Of a DNA stretch of 64,000 bases, positions 9,839-22,640 are shown piece after piece (the first letter of the stretch is position 1; every line of letters starts with the position of its first letter). The notes under the pieces are model-generated. The model made no database searches. It saw only the letters and a list, made by a program, of their open reading frames with translations, and was not told the origin of the DNA. This stretch comes from Marsupella aquatica (Eukaryota; Marchantiophyta): NCBI GenBank assembly GCA_973895155.1, contig OZ316895.1, positions 16,926,001 to 16,990,000 on the forward strand, read 5' to 3'. The position numbers and the translations under genes are program-made.

Positions 9839-12496
9839 ATGGCAATAATCTCAGAGTACGAGGATGAGACGGAAGTGAAGAAGCCGACGCCTCCTGCGGT
9901 AGCTTCAAGTAAACCCTCTGCGAAGCCGACTTCCAATTCATCCTATGCTGCGGCAGCTCAGAGAGGGCATTCTGCGGCGCCGTCGCCTGCGAAAGCAGCG
10001 GTCATAGATTCATCAAGCCCAGCGGAGGTTTTAGACAGGGCTACCAGTAGTAGCGATAGCATCTCTGGAATTCACGATCAGGTTTTGAACGACTTGCTGC
10101 AGGAGCATGGAGGTGAGCCCTTCGAGTTATTGAGGACAGTTTTTGAATTTCTTGGGAGGAAGTCCGAGCTTTTGTCCGGAGAGGGAGTGGTGACTAAAGT
10201 AAATGATATAATCTGGGATCTCAAGCAAAAGAGAAAGGCGAAGAACTTGGTTCCCGAAGTGCCTATCGCAAAATCCTTCCCGGTGACTAAAGAACCCGAA
10301 CAAGTGAAGAAACCGGAGCCCATCCAGGAGACTGTGAAACCATCTGTATTGTCTAGCCCTGAAGAGAACGGACTTAAGGAAAAGCAAAAAGGGATCGTTT
10401 CTGAAAATAAGGAAGCAGTGGCAGAAGCCCCTAAGGAAGATGAGGAGATGCCAGACGCGTCCGAATCTAAAGCCTTCGGTACGTATGCTTCCTTTGTTAA
10501 ATCCTCATGTAGTGCCTTTCTATCTCCGTCTGCCTTGACCTGTGTCTAACAGCATCACCGTTACTTTGATATTTGTGTGAACCTCCAATGTAATTTGTGT
10601 GCTACTCCACGACGGTCATTCTCGGAGATATGCATGGATATAGTTGTTCCCATAATACGGCTGGGAAGTCTCATAATTCACACAGTAGTTTTGTAGCTTC
10701 CTACTTGCTTTTGTGCTTCTGGATGTAAAATGTCAGGAGCCGTGTTAGTATTTTGAACGGCTGCTGTGCAAAGTGGATGTGGTTGTTGGTCGTCCTGATT
10801 GGTTAGTCTTGTGCCTTACAGCCCCCAACAGAGGAAACGGTGCAGACTTGGACAAGTACAAATGGACACAAAGTCTGTCCGAACTGACTGTGTACATCCC
10901 TCTTCCGCCTGGCACAAAAACTAGAGGTTTGACGGTTGACATAAAGAAGAATTTCTTGAAGGCTGGTCTGAAAGGCCAACCTCCTATCCTTGAGGTGTGC
11001 ACCAATTCTCACTTAGTCATAGTGTATCGGTGAGATTAATGCCGAGCTCTGGTTCATGAGTTTTCTCTAGAATGTAGAAGCTTGAAAATCTTTCACTAGA
11101 AAGGATCGTAACTTAAGGTACTGTAAATGATCTGCAGTGCAAGCTAATGTTTTTCTCCAACTTGTAATGCAGGGCGAACTGTTCAACCCAGTTCGTGTGG
11201 ATGACTCTGTGTGGAGCATAGGTAACTATCCAAGCTGAAGTGATGCTATTGAAGTGTCTTTTATGATATCCTCTTTCGGATATTGTTTAAAACGTGGGAA
11301 TTGCCGTGCTTTCTGGGACTCACGCTCTTCACATTTTGCCTGTATCCGTAATTTCGTATTCCTTATTGTCTCTGGATTGGGTCGATGAGACAACACACGT
11401 ACTCTTTCATGCTGTGATTGATCATTTTCACTGAAAGGCTTTATCGCTACATTCAATGTGAAGTGAGGAAGGTATAGAACTGTTGGTGTTCTAGTGGAGT
11501 TCCTGGACAGAAGCGGGGTCTAGCGTCGGCTACCAATAACGTACTCGCAAGAAGTCCATTTTCTGTGGTTGTGAGGTTATGGTAGACTCAGCTACAGGGG
11601 GTGCATCTCTCATCATGCGATACGGCATGGTGCCGTGCCAAATATTCACTGACGTCACAATCTCTTTAACCTGGCAGAGGATGGAAAGGAACTATCAATC
11701 CTACTGACGAAAGTGAACCAGATGGAGTGGTGGAAGACTGTCGTCAAAGGCGAACCAGAAATTGATACTCAAAAGGTGGAGCCAGAGAACAGCAAACTGA
11801 CAGACTTGGACCCTGAAACAAGACAGACAGTGGAGAAAATGATGGTATGAAATTGCGACGTTATGGTTGCTTATCTTTCATGTCAGGCGTTTTTTATATT
11901 TTCTTCTTCGTTAAGTGTAAGAGATCTTGTCATTCACTGTTCTCAAGTGAGTGTACCACCACAATGTCTGCCCGTATGTGTATTATGCACTTAGCCTAGT
12001 CGATCGGGCCTTCGAATTTTGCTGTACATGTTCATTAGCCGTATACGAATTTAGTTTTGTGCGGTGTCCGCGTCGTCATCTTCAGAAATTTGTTTTTGGT
12101 ATGTCATCTGATGGTGCTTATTGACATTATTTGGTCCAAAATGACCCTCTTGTTTGTTTTCGTACGGAGTACCAGGCTAGCAACAAGTAATTCTGGATTA
12201 GTACTTGGTAGTCCTGTATAAGCCTTCAAATAAAGAAAGCTAACTTGTTTCCTGTGTTCTTCAGTATGACCAACGACAAAAGGCCATGGGATTACCCACA
12301 GCAGATGAGCAGCAAAAGCAGGACATATTGAAGAAGTTTATGACGCAGGTAACCATTTCCGTTTGCCATTTTGGGGAGCGTATGTAGTTGAATATGGCAT
12401 GCCAACATTCACAGAATGATTTAGTAATTTCTCACCATTTCCTTGTAACGTTTGCAGCATCCAGAAATGGACTTTTCAAAGGCCAAGATGTGCTGA
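9839..12496 (+). CDS. BOB1: NudC/BOBBER-family CS-domain co-chaperone
   Basis: Six exons join cleanly: 9839-10478, 10822-10994, 11173-11221, 11678-11844, 12265-12348 and 12458-12496 (383 aa, all GT-AG). The ATG is chosen because the protein then starts MAIISE, as in Arabidopsis BOBBER1; the frame is open further upstream without family similarity. Residues about 70-145 form the helical NudC N-terminal part, followed by a Lys/Glu/Pro-rich linker. The CS (p23-like) domain starts at about 214 with [17 protein letters not shown] and includes [20 protein letters not shown]. The C-terminus [10 protein letters not shown] is also conserved. The family are non-canonical small heat-shock proteins and Hsp90-associated co-chaperones in the cytosol, needed for thermotolerance and development in Arabidopsis. 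It is convergent with the kinesin gene. The symbol is by family resemblance only. Confidence 0.93.
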
Positions 12497-14569
12497 AGTT
12501 TTCAGGAGGAAACAGAGTGTCATTGTAGACATTTTACCCGGCAAACTGGAAATTCCATGTGATTGAGGCAGAGTACTGTCCCGCTTTCCCTACCCGTGAT
12601 GCTCGTATACAGAAAGCGAGGAATGCTTACATTAGCTGGCTTATCAGCTCAAAGAAAGTGGACCCTGAGCTTCCACCTGCCTATCATGGTCTTCCATATA
12701 GAAGAGTAGTACATTATGTTCAAGTATCAGAAGTTACTGTAGTTAAGAGGTGGCCACTGGATAGGTTCAGACTACAGACGGTCCCTCACGAAAAATATGC
12801 CCTGGTAAGTCTTGAGTTTTGGGACATTTGGTAGCAGACAGGACTTATCTCGCGGAAATCAAACTTTTGTAACTGATGAGCACAAATGTATTTTAACTAT
12901 TAGTGAGTCTGGAAGTCTGTTTAGAGCGAACGGTTCATCTGCGGAGTTTTTTATGCGCATATTGCATTTGAGAATCAGGTGATTTCTGGGTGTCGAGAAA
13001 TTATACACACTATGTTTGGTGGTTAGGGGTTCATTTTGGTCATATTTATGATGATGTGACTGGTCGTTTTAATCAACGATCACGAACTATCACTCCATTA
13101 TGAAGAGAACATCCTGTTTAGGGCCTTTACTTCGGATTCTTCCTCTCTGCAAACACAAAAAAGAAGATTGTACCTGGGAATACAACGGAAAGCGCAAATG
13201 CTGGGCAAAACTTATTGCGGGAAAGACATTGTAGACTACTCCAGAAAGCTACAGTCTACTAATAACGAATGTAATTCGAAGGGAAAGCAACTTTGATTTA
13301 ATGTTGTTCTATATCATCAGGAATCGTCTTTGCAATGGCTCAAATGGTAATGATGATTTGGTCATGCAGAGGCTGTTTACCGTCATAGAACAGAGATCTA
13401 AAAGGTGGTCACTGGCAGTTTCTCTAGAAGGCTAGAATTATTACAGTACAATGAATGGGATTCCAAGGCTGAGCAATTTACATTGCAGTCCGTTCTGCCA
13501 TAATTTGTGATTGAGCACCAATGGAATCCCAGGGTACACTTCAAATTGTGGGCGGTTTCAAACCGGTAGGAATCTGATTTGCCACGGTGCCTAGCTTTCC
13601 ACTATTCATGGACGACTTGTATGAAAATCCGAAGGCACAGCAATTTCCGTTGCCACTCCGGTCTATACTGACGGAGACATGACCGGCCATTTCTTCAAAC
13701 AAAGGTCATTTAGAGCCACCCTAAATAGGACTGCGCGAGCTCTGTGTTCGCCAAGACAAACGATTTTGTGACGAGCCGCAAAAACGTTGGCTTAGTGTGG
13801 AGGTCTTTTACTCCCGATCGCAAAATCCCACCATGACCTGGCTCACAGTTTTTCAAGTCATGAGGGGCGGGCTGCAGGGAAGGAAGGCCCAATCAAGTCT
13901 TTGTTCACCACACGTTCCCATCCTCTTTCCGATGCCCTGAAGAGTAAAGATGCCGAACAGCCGACTTTCAAGGAGATTCGAGCATTTGGAACCGTGGGCG
14001 TTGTTCTCGGGGATGTACTACGATTCGAGTTTTGGGATATCTGTCCGTTGCCCACCTATTCTATTGATCTACTGATTCCAGCAGAAATGTTCACTCGATA
14101 CCTTCAACCTGTTAAGTGCTCTCTATGGAGGAAAGTGATCAACGAACGCATTCTCTACAACCAAGTGCACACTAAACAACAAGAGACTGTAAGCAGAACC
14201 AGTAAAGCTTGGAAGATCAGTGATTCCGGTGATTATCAGATAAATTAAAACTAATAATTAACTGGAGCGATAACAGTGGGAAAGGTCATTCATTAACGCT
14301 CTGAATTCCCCTTCCCAGTCAAAACAGCAATATGCTGAATCATCTCAGTACTTGTACACATCCACGAGCCACTCCTATCTCAATGATCAGATCGTGCGAG
14401 CCAGCCAAATCCTACCTGAAAGTATAACAGCAAATGACAGAGACGGTCATTTCAGTGTTACTCAAAATCTATCACCAAAATGTTGTTCTAAGAGGTTTGC
14501 TGTACAAGTGCTCTCTCGCGGATCTGAATCCCGCCCTCGCAAAATTTCCTATTAAGTGATGGCGAGAAG
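12497..14569. other. Intergenic region between convergent genes
   Basis: This holds the 3' ends of the NudC and kinesin genes. I recognise no gene. Two open frames (12559-12834 and 13901-14248, plus strand) both end in or contain a short FWDI stretch, but neither has a recognisable domain and both lie in low-information sequence. Confidence 0.4.
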
Positions 14570-17500
14570 TCACTTAACCAACGGTTGCCCTCCACGGAGG
14601 CCGACACCGGTGGCAAGAGTGCGGAGCCCTTTCACCAGAGATGAGGAATTACCCTGCGATGGAATCATCTTCGCGTTGGAGTGCACCAACCCATTGCCCT
14701 GAGATGGAATCACCTTCCCGTTGGAGTGCACCAACTTTGGAATGGACTTGGAGCTCATTAACTTTCCGGCATTCGAGCCATTCTCTAACGAATTGGCAGA
14801 GATAGTATTCTCTATGGGGCGAAACGGTAGACTTGGGCGAACGTAGAGCTGACGCGTTATCGGAGGACGCAGAGAAGCGAGTCTGCTGCCGATGTTAGTG
14901 GGGCACTCTGGCAGCGAACTTACGCGAATATCCTGCTCTAGCTCCTGTTCCACTGGTACTCCCGTATCCTGCAGATAAAAATTCAATGTGCAAAGCAAAG
15001 TGAGAATTGATGTAGTTAGTTTATTACAACATCTCCGAGCTTTCCAGATGATCATGATACATGACCGAAAATGCGCAAACACAAGAGTTAACGTAACTTA
15101 CCCCCAGCATCAAAAAGATGAAATCTTCCTTCGCTGTCGGAACATGAGGTTGAATCTCTCTACGCAGATCTGCGAGAGTTGCCCCCTTGGGAAGTTTGAG
15201 TACGCAAACCAACTTGCCGGTCGTGTCCTTGAAGGACTCCCACTTCACATACACGTCACATTGGCGATTGTAATCTTGAGCATTGTTGCTCCGGACATCA
15301 TTCTCGTCCCTGTAGCTGTTAACCTCGCTGGGCTTTCTAACTGAGTATGCTGGAGACGCTGCTCCAGGAGAGAGCCCCGTGGAGCTTTCCGGAGTTCCTG
15401 GGAGAGTTGGGCCTTGCTCATTGGGCTTAGTAAATTGGAAGAGATTTCCTGTCCGGAATTTTCGATGCCTGGATGGGGAGTCCGATTTCTGAGGCGACGG
15501 CAAGACAGGAAGGAGTGGTGAGGACATGACCTCCGGGGAAACTGGGGATCTCAGGCGGTCCTGGAAGTTCCCTGTTGATCGGGAAGGAGTCCGAGCAGGG
15601 CTGTAGTATCCTTCCGCTTCTAGAGAAAGGTGACTCTGGTTGTCTCGCTCTCTAAAGGACGGACGAGGAGACTCTTTATAAGAAGGAACGGGAGATTCTC
15701 TATAAGAGGGAAGAGGAGAGGAGGGAACTGAAGGGAAAGGTGACATGGGTTCGCCAAGCGAGAAGTCTCTGAAGGAGTCTGATCGTAGGTTGTCTCTGAA
15801 GGAGTCCGATCGGAGGTTGTCTCGAAAGGAATCTGATCTGCTGTTGTCTATGAAAGAGTCTGACCGGAGGTTGGCAGCTGGATCCCGGTCCTCTCTGACA
15901 ACAGGGCTCGCTGGAACACTTGGGGATGGTGACTCTCCGGTACGTGCTGCAATTTCCCTGCGATGACCACAAAGGAGAAATATGTTTTCGATCCGTGCCT
16001 TCCGAGCTGAGACTGCTTCCATCACAGGAGATTCATCTCTTGTCTCGGAAATTTTGGGTTCCGACTTGTCTTCATACTCATTCACTTCCGAAAGGCTTGG
16101 ACCAAGTCTTTGCAAGAAGGAATCCACAGGACTTCCTGATCTTAAAGAATTTACGGACCCCTCGGCATTCTTGAGAGTGGAAGTGGGGTGGGCTTCCTCC
16201 TCGTGCTTGACAACACTGTTAGTTCTATTCAACAAACCAGCTCCTGGCTCGCCAGCGGAAGAAAACTTCTCACGAAGCAAATTGCTCGGTAAAATGTTGT
16301 TGTATGGAATTTCCGAGGGAGTCTCAGAGCTGGAATGCTGCCAGTTGTTAGAACCCAATTTCAAATAATGTGAACCATCACTGAGTCTTGGGCAGCTCAT
16401 AGACGCTCTTTGTGCAGCCTCTTCCAGACTCTTCCTTGCTAGTCTTTCTAACTCCTCCTCTTTTTCTTCCACGATGATTGGGAGCCAACCTCTCCGGTGA
16501 AGTTTGGATTCACTCCAAGTTCCAATGCCCAGTGGATCCTTTTCAACCAGAAGAGCGAGCTCCGCCTGGTAATCGTTGATATCGCTCATCGACATTTGCT
16601 TGTCACCAGGCGTGGTACTGCTGATCTCGCTGTCAGTGTTCGTTTGGGGAGCATCTGGCAAGATAATGTCTTTGTTGTTCATGGCCTGCAGCTTACTGAA
16701 CCAGCTCAAGTGACCATCTTCTAAACTGGGCTTCTTACTGCTCTCTTGATCCTGCTCTCTTGAGCCTTGCTCCTCGTTGACCTTGAGAAGTTCATGGAGC
16801 GTAGAAGGCTGCCACGTGATTGCTTTCAGTGCAGTATCCTGGCCAGTAGTGTGTCTCTTCTTCTCAGCAGTCTTAGGCGACGGGGCCTCCTGCCCAGCCT
16901 GTCGTTTCTTCTCAGATTTCTCAGCTTTCGGCGATGCAAATTGGTGATGAGGACTCTCCTTAGCCTTGCTCTCCAACCTACCGTTGGACGACTTCTTGGA
17001 GCTGTTCGAAGAATCGCCTCCCTTGAAGAAAGACAGGACAGAGGAAGAGAATTTCTTGTCTTTCTTCTCTTTCGGGCTGGGGCAGCTGCCGTTGCTGCTA
17101 CCAAACCCATTGCTCTTGATTGAAAGAGGGCTGAGTCCCCTACCTTTTCCAGGTGACTCGACCTTGACAATAGCTAAAGACGAATTGTGCTGCTTCACCG
17201 ATCCCCACTCTGCTGACTCCGGATTACTCTCCAAATTAGAGAAGGAAATCCTCTTCAGCTGGTTAAGTTCAGCCTCGGCCTTGTCCGCCCGCAAACGATG
17301 GAATTCAGTCTCTTGCTCTTTCTGCTGAAGTTGTAGTTCCAGCTCCTCCAACTTTCTGTTCATATTCTCGTTCTGTAAATCAGCTTGCCTCCTATGTTCA
17401 TGAAGTTGTAGCTCGGACGCATTTTGTCTCGTACTTAACTGGCTTTCCATCTCGTCTACTTTTCTACGCAAAGCTTTCACCTCTTTCGTTTGAACCTCTC

Positions 17501-19189
17501 TTTCCTTATCCGATTTCTCTTTGTCCCTTCGCAGTTTCAAAATGCATTGATCTTTTGCGCTATCCTTCGCATTCACTACGGCTAACTTTAGGAGCTCTTC
17601 CTCTGAGGCCTTCTCCCTTGCTGGGGAGTTGGGAAGCCGGACGATTCGCTTGGCCTTCGCACCATACTCGAACGTTCCTAGTGTCTTATACAGATCCTTG
17701 GGGCAGGGACTTGCACATAAAATCATCAACACCTTGGCATTTTTGTCTTCGAAAGATTCCTGTAATACGAATCATTTGCAGCAAAACAGGTTCAATTGCC
17801 AAAGAGCTCTGGGACAGCTTAGGGTGATGAATAAAAACCGGTGCCGTAATCGAACGAATAAAGCAATTGGCAAGAATGTGACCAACCTGGAGAATCATGG
17901 TAAGCTTGCTGTCTCTGTAAGGAATGTGATTCTCGCCGTTGGCGATGGCCTCGACCACTCGCTTAAGAGCTCCATTCCCTTGATTGATTTTTCCTGTCTG
18001 AGACACCAAGAAGTGATACGAGCGTTAACACCAAAACAACCAAATTATCAGGAGCAGCTGCAGCAAGCACAAATAGGACGATTCTTGTCAAGGCCATTCA
18101 TTACTGACCTGCATCTTCGATTCTGCTCCAATGCCGGCTTGTTCAATATTCTCAGAACCAGCCATGTCCACCAAAACCAAACGCCCGTCGACGGCTGGGA
18201 CCTCAAATGTGACCTGCGAAAACGAACTCACCGCATCAATGTCACGGAAATCTATTTCAACGCTGCGGCTTGGTCCAAACAACGCTGAATGTAGAGCAGA
18301 TTTCTGTATGGTCTAGTCAGATGTCAGCTCACCACGCAATGGCTTCGAGAACTCCGGTCATTGCAGTTCGTACTCTTGACGACCCTTCGTTTCTCTACTT
18401 TCTGAATTTCCTTTAGCAATCTGTTAGGATCGTAGTCGTTTATGCAATTTGAATTGCGGACTTTTTTCCCTTTCACCTCAAGCTTCACCTGCAGATACCA
18501 TCACCAGGGCAATCCAACGACGATCCATCCTTCAGCTTTCAGGATCATTATATAGCATGCAGAGGAACCATCAACTTCAAGTAGGCTTTGTGGGGATTAA
18601 CAACTTCACGTACCCTGTTCATCTGTCCTTTCATTGAACCGGGAGGATTGCTAGTCTGTGCTAGGAGGTCATAAATGTCCTCGTTGAATATTTCCCAGAC
18701 CGTTGCTTTCACTTCTTGTCCACGGCCAGTCTCGTCCACTAAGCCATCTCCCATGATCTGGATGAGGGCGTGGTAAGCAACACCACGCTCAGTCCCGGAA
18801 CCGAACATGGTGTGGCTCTTTCCTGCTCCCGTTGGGCCATACATCATGATCGTACATTTTCCTCCGAGCTTCACATCCTCCACTCGAGCTTCCGCGTACT
18901 TGAGGTAGAAGGCTTCTAGATTCTCATCCTCAGCTTTGGAAACACCATCCAGGGAAAATACTCGGTAACCTTGCTGGTGTTCCTTACTCGTGATTCGCAA
19001 GTCTCGTCCATTAGGCAGCGCTTGGAGAACCGACGGCTGGCCTATGCCATCTGGATGATTTCGAATTCGGCCCACAACCTCCACTGGGTGAGTATCAACA
19101 GCAGGAGGCAAAGGTGCTGGAGTCGGAGTTGCCGAGACTGTTGACAAAAATGGCCCAATGCGGGGTGTCGAGGGTGTTCGTTCTGCCAT
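14570..19189 (-). CDS. KIN10A: Kinesin-10A (PAKRP2-type) phragmoplast motor
   Basis: Six exons, read on the minus strand, all in phase 0: 18614-19189, 18333-18488, 18109-18213, 17887-17997, 15102-17759 and 14570-14968, giving 1334 aa. The motor domain is N-terminal, with P-loop GPTGAGKS at 118-125, switch I NDRSSRSH at 235-242 and switch II VDMAGSEN at 259-266. A coiled coil follows (about 380-500), then a long Ser/Pro/Lys-rich tail. The tail keeps two blocks typical of Arabidopsis PAKRP2: ARKARIENIFLLCGHRREI and YVKWESFKDTTGKLV, with ATLADLR downstream. Family members move toward microtubule plus ends and are thought to carry Golgi-derived vesicles to the cell plate. At 1334 aa it is about 400 residues longer than the angiosperm protein, mostly in the single large exon. 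Tandem peptides occur in the tail (RSDSFRDN repeats; LVHSNGK/IPSQGN repeats). Confidence 0.93.
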
Positions 19190-19464
19190 TGCACCTTGCT
19201 CCTTATTGACAGCTGTTCCTCGAGCGAAGTGAGGGGTCTCCCTATCAAAATTGTTGTCCGTCCGTCCGCAGGGCCGCCATTGTCTGCAGTGAGAAATCGC
19301 CCGAGACAGGGGACGAGACCTGGCGAGGATAAAGTCCCTAATTTTGCTAGGTTGCTTGATAGAGCAAGATCACCGGGAGTCCCGATCGCCGCAGAGACGC
19401 TCAAGCGAACTGCTTTGCCATCATTGCAAACAATTCAGTACGTCAAATTCAAGATCAATACAAG
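19190..19464 (-). promoter_or_regulatory. Kinesin 5' flank
   Basis: The sequence directly upstream of the kinesin start codon, before the tandem repeats begin. No clear TATA box or cell-cycle (MSA, core AACGG) element stands out, so this is assigned by position only. Confidence 0.3.
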
Positions 19465-19870
19465 ATAGAGTATTTGTAGAGCTCAGATTCCTGTGCTGAG
19501 CTTTGACAGCATGCTTAGACCAAATGTAGTAGCCGACGAGAAGGAGGCAGAGCATGAGTGGAGCTAAGATTTCTTTGAGCGAGCTTGAATGAGAAAATGC
19601 GTCGACCTAGTTACTAGTTACGTAGGACTGGAACGAAAGAGAGTGCTTGTAAAGCTCACATCTTCGTGCTGAGCTTCGACAAAATGCTGACACCAAATGT
19701 AGTAGTAGCGAACGAATACCTGACAGAGTGTGAGAGGAGCTAAGATTCTTTGAGCCAGCTCGAGTGAGAAAGTGCTTCGACGTAGTTGCGTTCGTCTCGA
19801 TCAAGACTGAATGTCAATTGACAGGGCTCAGACTGCTGCTGCGCGGAGCTCCAACAAAATGCTTCAGCCT
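19465..19870. repeat. Tandem repeat, period about 173 bp, 2.3 copies
   Basis: GTGCTGAGCTT(T/C)GACA begins at 19493 and again at 19666, and a partial third copy starts near 19834. Both full copies continue with a shared ACCAAATGTAGTAG segment and a GAGCTAAGATT segment. The array abuts the shorter-period array that follows. Confidence 0.8.
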
Positions 19871-20640
19871 ACTACTGTCGTTGCGAACGAGTTTAACGAA
19901 TCAAACAAGCTTTCAGCTCCCAAAGACTGAGTGAGCGGGAGAAGAAGAGAGACAGATTGTCGTTGCAAACCATTTTGACATATCAAACGAGCTCTCCGCT
20001 CCCAAAGACTGAGCGAACGAGAGAATAAGAGAGACAAAGTGTATGACACATCAACGAGCTCTCCACTCCCAAAGACTGAAAGAGCGACAGAAGGAAATAG
20101 ACAGAGTATCGTTGTGAACGAATTTGACGAATCAAATGAGCTCTCCGTTCTCAAAGACTGAGTGAGCGAGAGAAGAAAATAGACAGCAACGTTGCCAATG
20201 AATTCGACGAATCGAACACGCTCTCCGCCCCCAAAGACTGAGTGAGCGAGAGAAGAAGAGCGACAGTGTCGTTGCAAACGAAATTGACAAATCAAACGAG
20301 CTCTCGGCTCCCAAAGACTGAGCGAACGAGAGAAGAAGAGACACAGACTGTATGACGAATCAAACAAGCTCTCCACTCCAGTGAACGAGAGAAGAAAACA
20401 GACAGAGTATCATTGCGAACGAATTGGACGAATCAAACGAGCTCTCCACACTAAAAGACTGACTAAGCCAGAAAAGTAGATTGAGAGCGAGAGAGGCGAA
20501 TCAAACAAGCTCTCGACTCCAGTGAGCGAGAGAAGAAACCAGACAGAGTATCCTTGCGAAAAAATTTCACGAATCAAACGAGCTCTCCACGCTCAGAGAC
20601 TGACAGAGCGAGAGAAGAAGATCGAGAGCGAGAGGGGTAA
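19871..20640. repeat. Tandem repeat of about 67-82 bp, roughly ten copies
   Basis: The unit contains ACGAATCAAACGAGCTCTCC, then CAAAGACTGAG and a GCGAGAGAAGAAGA purine stretch. AAAGACTGA-like cores occur at 19922, 20004, 20071, 20153, 20233, 20313, about 20453 and about 20595. Two further copies (near 20375 and 20510) lack the core. Spacing alternates between about 82 and 65-67 bp, which points to unequal exchange between variant units. On the reverse strand the array gives an open frame of 170 codons, which I treat as an artefact of the repeat. Confidence 0.88.
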
Positions 20641-20809
20641 CGCACCTGCGCACCTGCGCACCAACGCGCCAGCCGCAACGAGAGGAAACGCTAACTGCAC
20701 GCACCACCGCCATCACCACCAACGGCTACTCCTGCACGCAGAGAGACGCGCTCTCTGTTTCTGCTGGAGCTCCATCGCTTCGTGTCCGTGTGGCCTCCCT
20801 CGTACTCGC

Positions 20810-22640
20810 ACTGTACAGTGTAGGGGCTCTGCTACTGTGGCCGGGAAATAGAGCGAGCACGAAAAATTTGAATTGTTTCATGTGAACGTTGTCAGGAAAG
20901 GAAGGAGTACAGTGTGATGCTCCCATGGACCGTAACAGAAGCAAACGAAACCGGGGTAGACTACTTAGAATCTTATTTAATTAATTTCTAGAATCGGTCA
21001 AAATTTCTCGCTTACTTAATGCTCTTCGAGAGATTTCTTTGTCTAAAATTTTAGGGTGTTCATGGAGAATGCACGGTCAAGATTTTGATGGACTCATTAT
21101 GAAGATTCTACTTTGCTTTTAGTAAGTTTAGTGAGAATAAAAAAGTATTAGGCCTTTAAGTGTATTAAAATATATTATGGACAATTACTTCAATATCTGC
21201 GTGTAGCAACGATGTACTGGTATTCAAGATGTTATTATGTGAAAAAAGTCATAAAGTAAAAAAGTGTAGTTGAGGAAAAAAAATTGTGACGGCCAAGATC
21301 TCTTTATATGAAACATGTCATGTCATGTCATGTCAAGATATTGTTAAGAACAAAAATCATTTTGTCAAAAATGTCATTATGTGAAAGATATAATAAAATA
21401 AAATGATGTTATCAAGTAAAAGTGTGCCCTTTGCCCAACCCCTTGTCATCAAGGCTTGTGCCATGATATTCATTATGTATTTGGGCCTTATGTTTTTGTT
21501 TTTTATGTTGAAAATGATTCAAAAAATGAATATAAAACATTACCCCAAAATTGGAAGAATAATTTTTATTTGATTGGTGTATGTAATCCCCTAACTAAAG
21601 TAGTATGTGCAATTTAACTCCTATCACTATTACACTAAACTATACAATATTATTCTATTGAGTATGTACACCCTATGTAATATGTAGAGTAATTCCTTCC
21701 ATAGATCATGGAGGGAAAATATTTATTGATCGGGTGCATTGTGTTACTAAAGTCCCTTGTTTTTGTTTCTCTCATTTGATTCCCTCTCTAACAATGGTGT
21801 GACTATTTTCCATTCACATTAAACTAAAGTCAGTTTTTGGATTTATTTTTTCTCTCTCAGACAGGATTTCTCATTTTTTGTGCCCTGCAAATTAAAAGAA
21901 CTACTGTACCTCCGTAAAAATTGGAGCAAAATGTTCTTATAGTTTTTAATAGTAGCCCCTCTGAACTTGAACCAGAGCTCTCGTTTTTTGGGCCACAATG
22001 CCTTTTCAACAGCTCTACCACTGCATATACTTAGTGGCCTTAGTGACTTTTGACTTTGTAACTTTCGGTGCATTATTGGGGAAGAATGCACATATCTAGG
22101 CTCAATTTTTTTAATTTTTTCTATTTCGGAAGGGGACAAAGCCTGAAACATTATTGTAAAACACTAAATCCGTGCAAGAAACATCCATCTGATGGTAGGA
22201 GACAGGAAAACAAAGAAAATCACATATCTTGGCTCATTATAAAATTCTGTTCTATTTTTACTAAATTAATAATTAAAAAATCTTCTAGGGTTTTTAGCAC
22301 ATCAAGGTCCTCGCTACCAGAGTTATGGGCAATGATGATCTCTCAAAACTCTACTTGAGCTCTCATTGTTGTTTATAGCCCATAATGCGATATAAACAGG
22401 ACTTTATTATAAAGATAGAGGGAACCACCAGACCCTCTCTCACGCCCTGCCCGGATCCCTTGTACTTAAGGTGCTCTACTATTGAGTCTGTCTCCTTGTG
22501 ACTGGGACATAAAGGGAGCATAAATTGATGTGAACTTGTCAGGAAATAAAGGAATACAATATGATGCTCCCATGGACCATAATAAAAACAACATAACCAA
22601 CATGGACTAATTAGAATCTATCTATATTATATTTAAGTCT
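20810..22640. repeat. Direct repeats of about 180 bp flanking 1.5 kb of AT-rich DNA
   Basis: The segment 20810-20990 is repeated at about 22465-22640. Shared landmarks are TGTGAAC, GTCAGGAAA, GATGCTCCCATGGACC and TTAGAATCT. The right copy has lost most CpG sites by changes to CA or TG. The DNA between is AT-rich, has no recognisable coding region, and could be an LTR-like structure without a visible internal gene or simply a duplicated segment. Confidence 0.65.

Noticed and set aside
12559-12834. Possible extra exon or gene after NudC
   Set aside because: NudC is complete with its conserved C-terminus at 12496, and this frame resembles nothing I recognise.
19864-20376. Minus-strand open frame of 170 codons
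   Set aside because: It lies wholly within the 82-bp tandem array and simply repeats the unit in translation.
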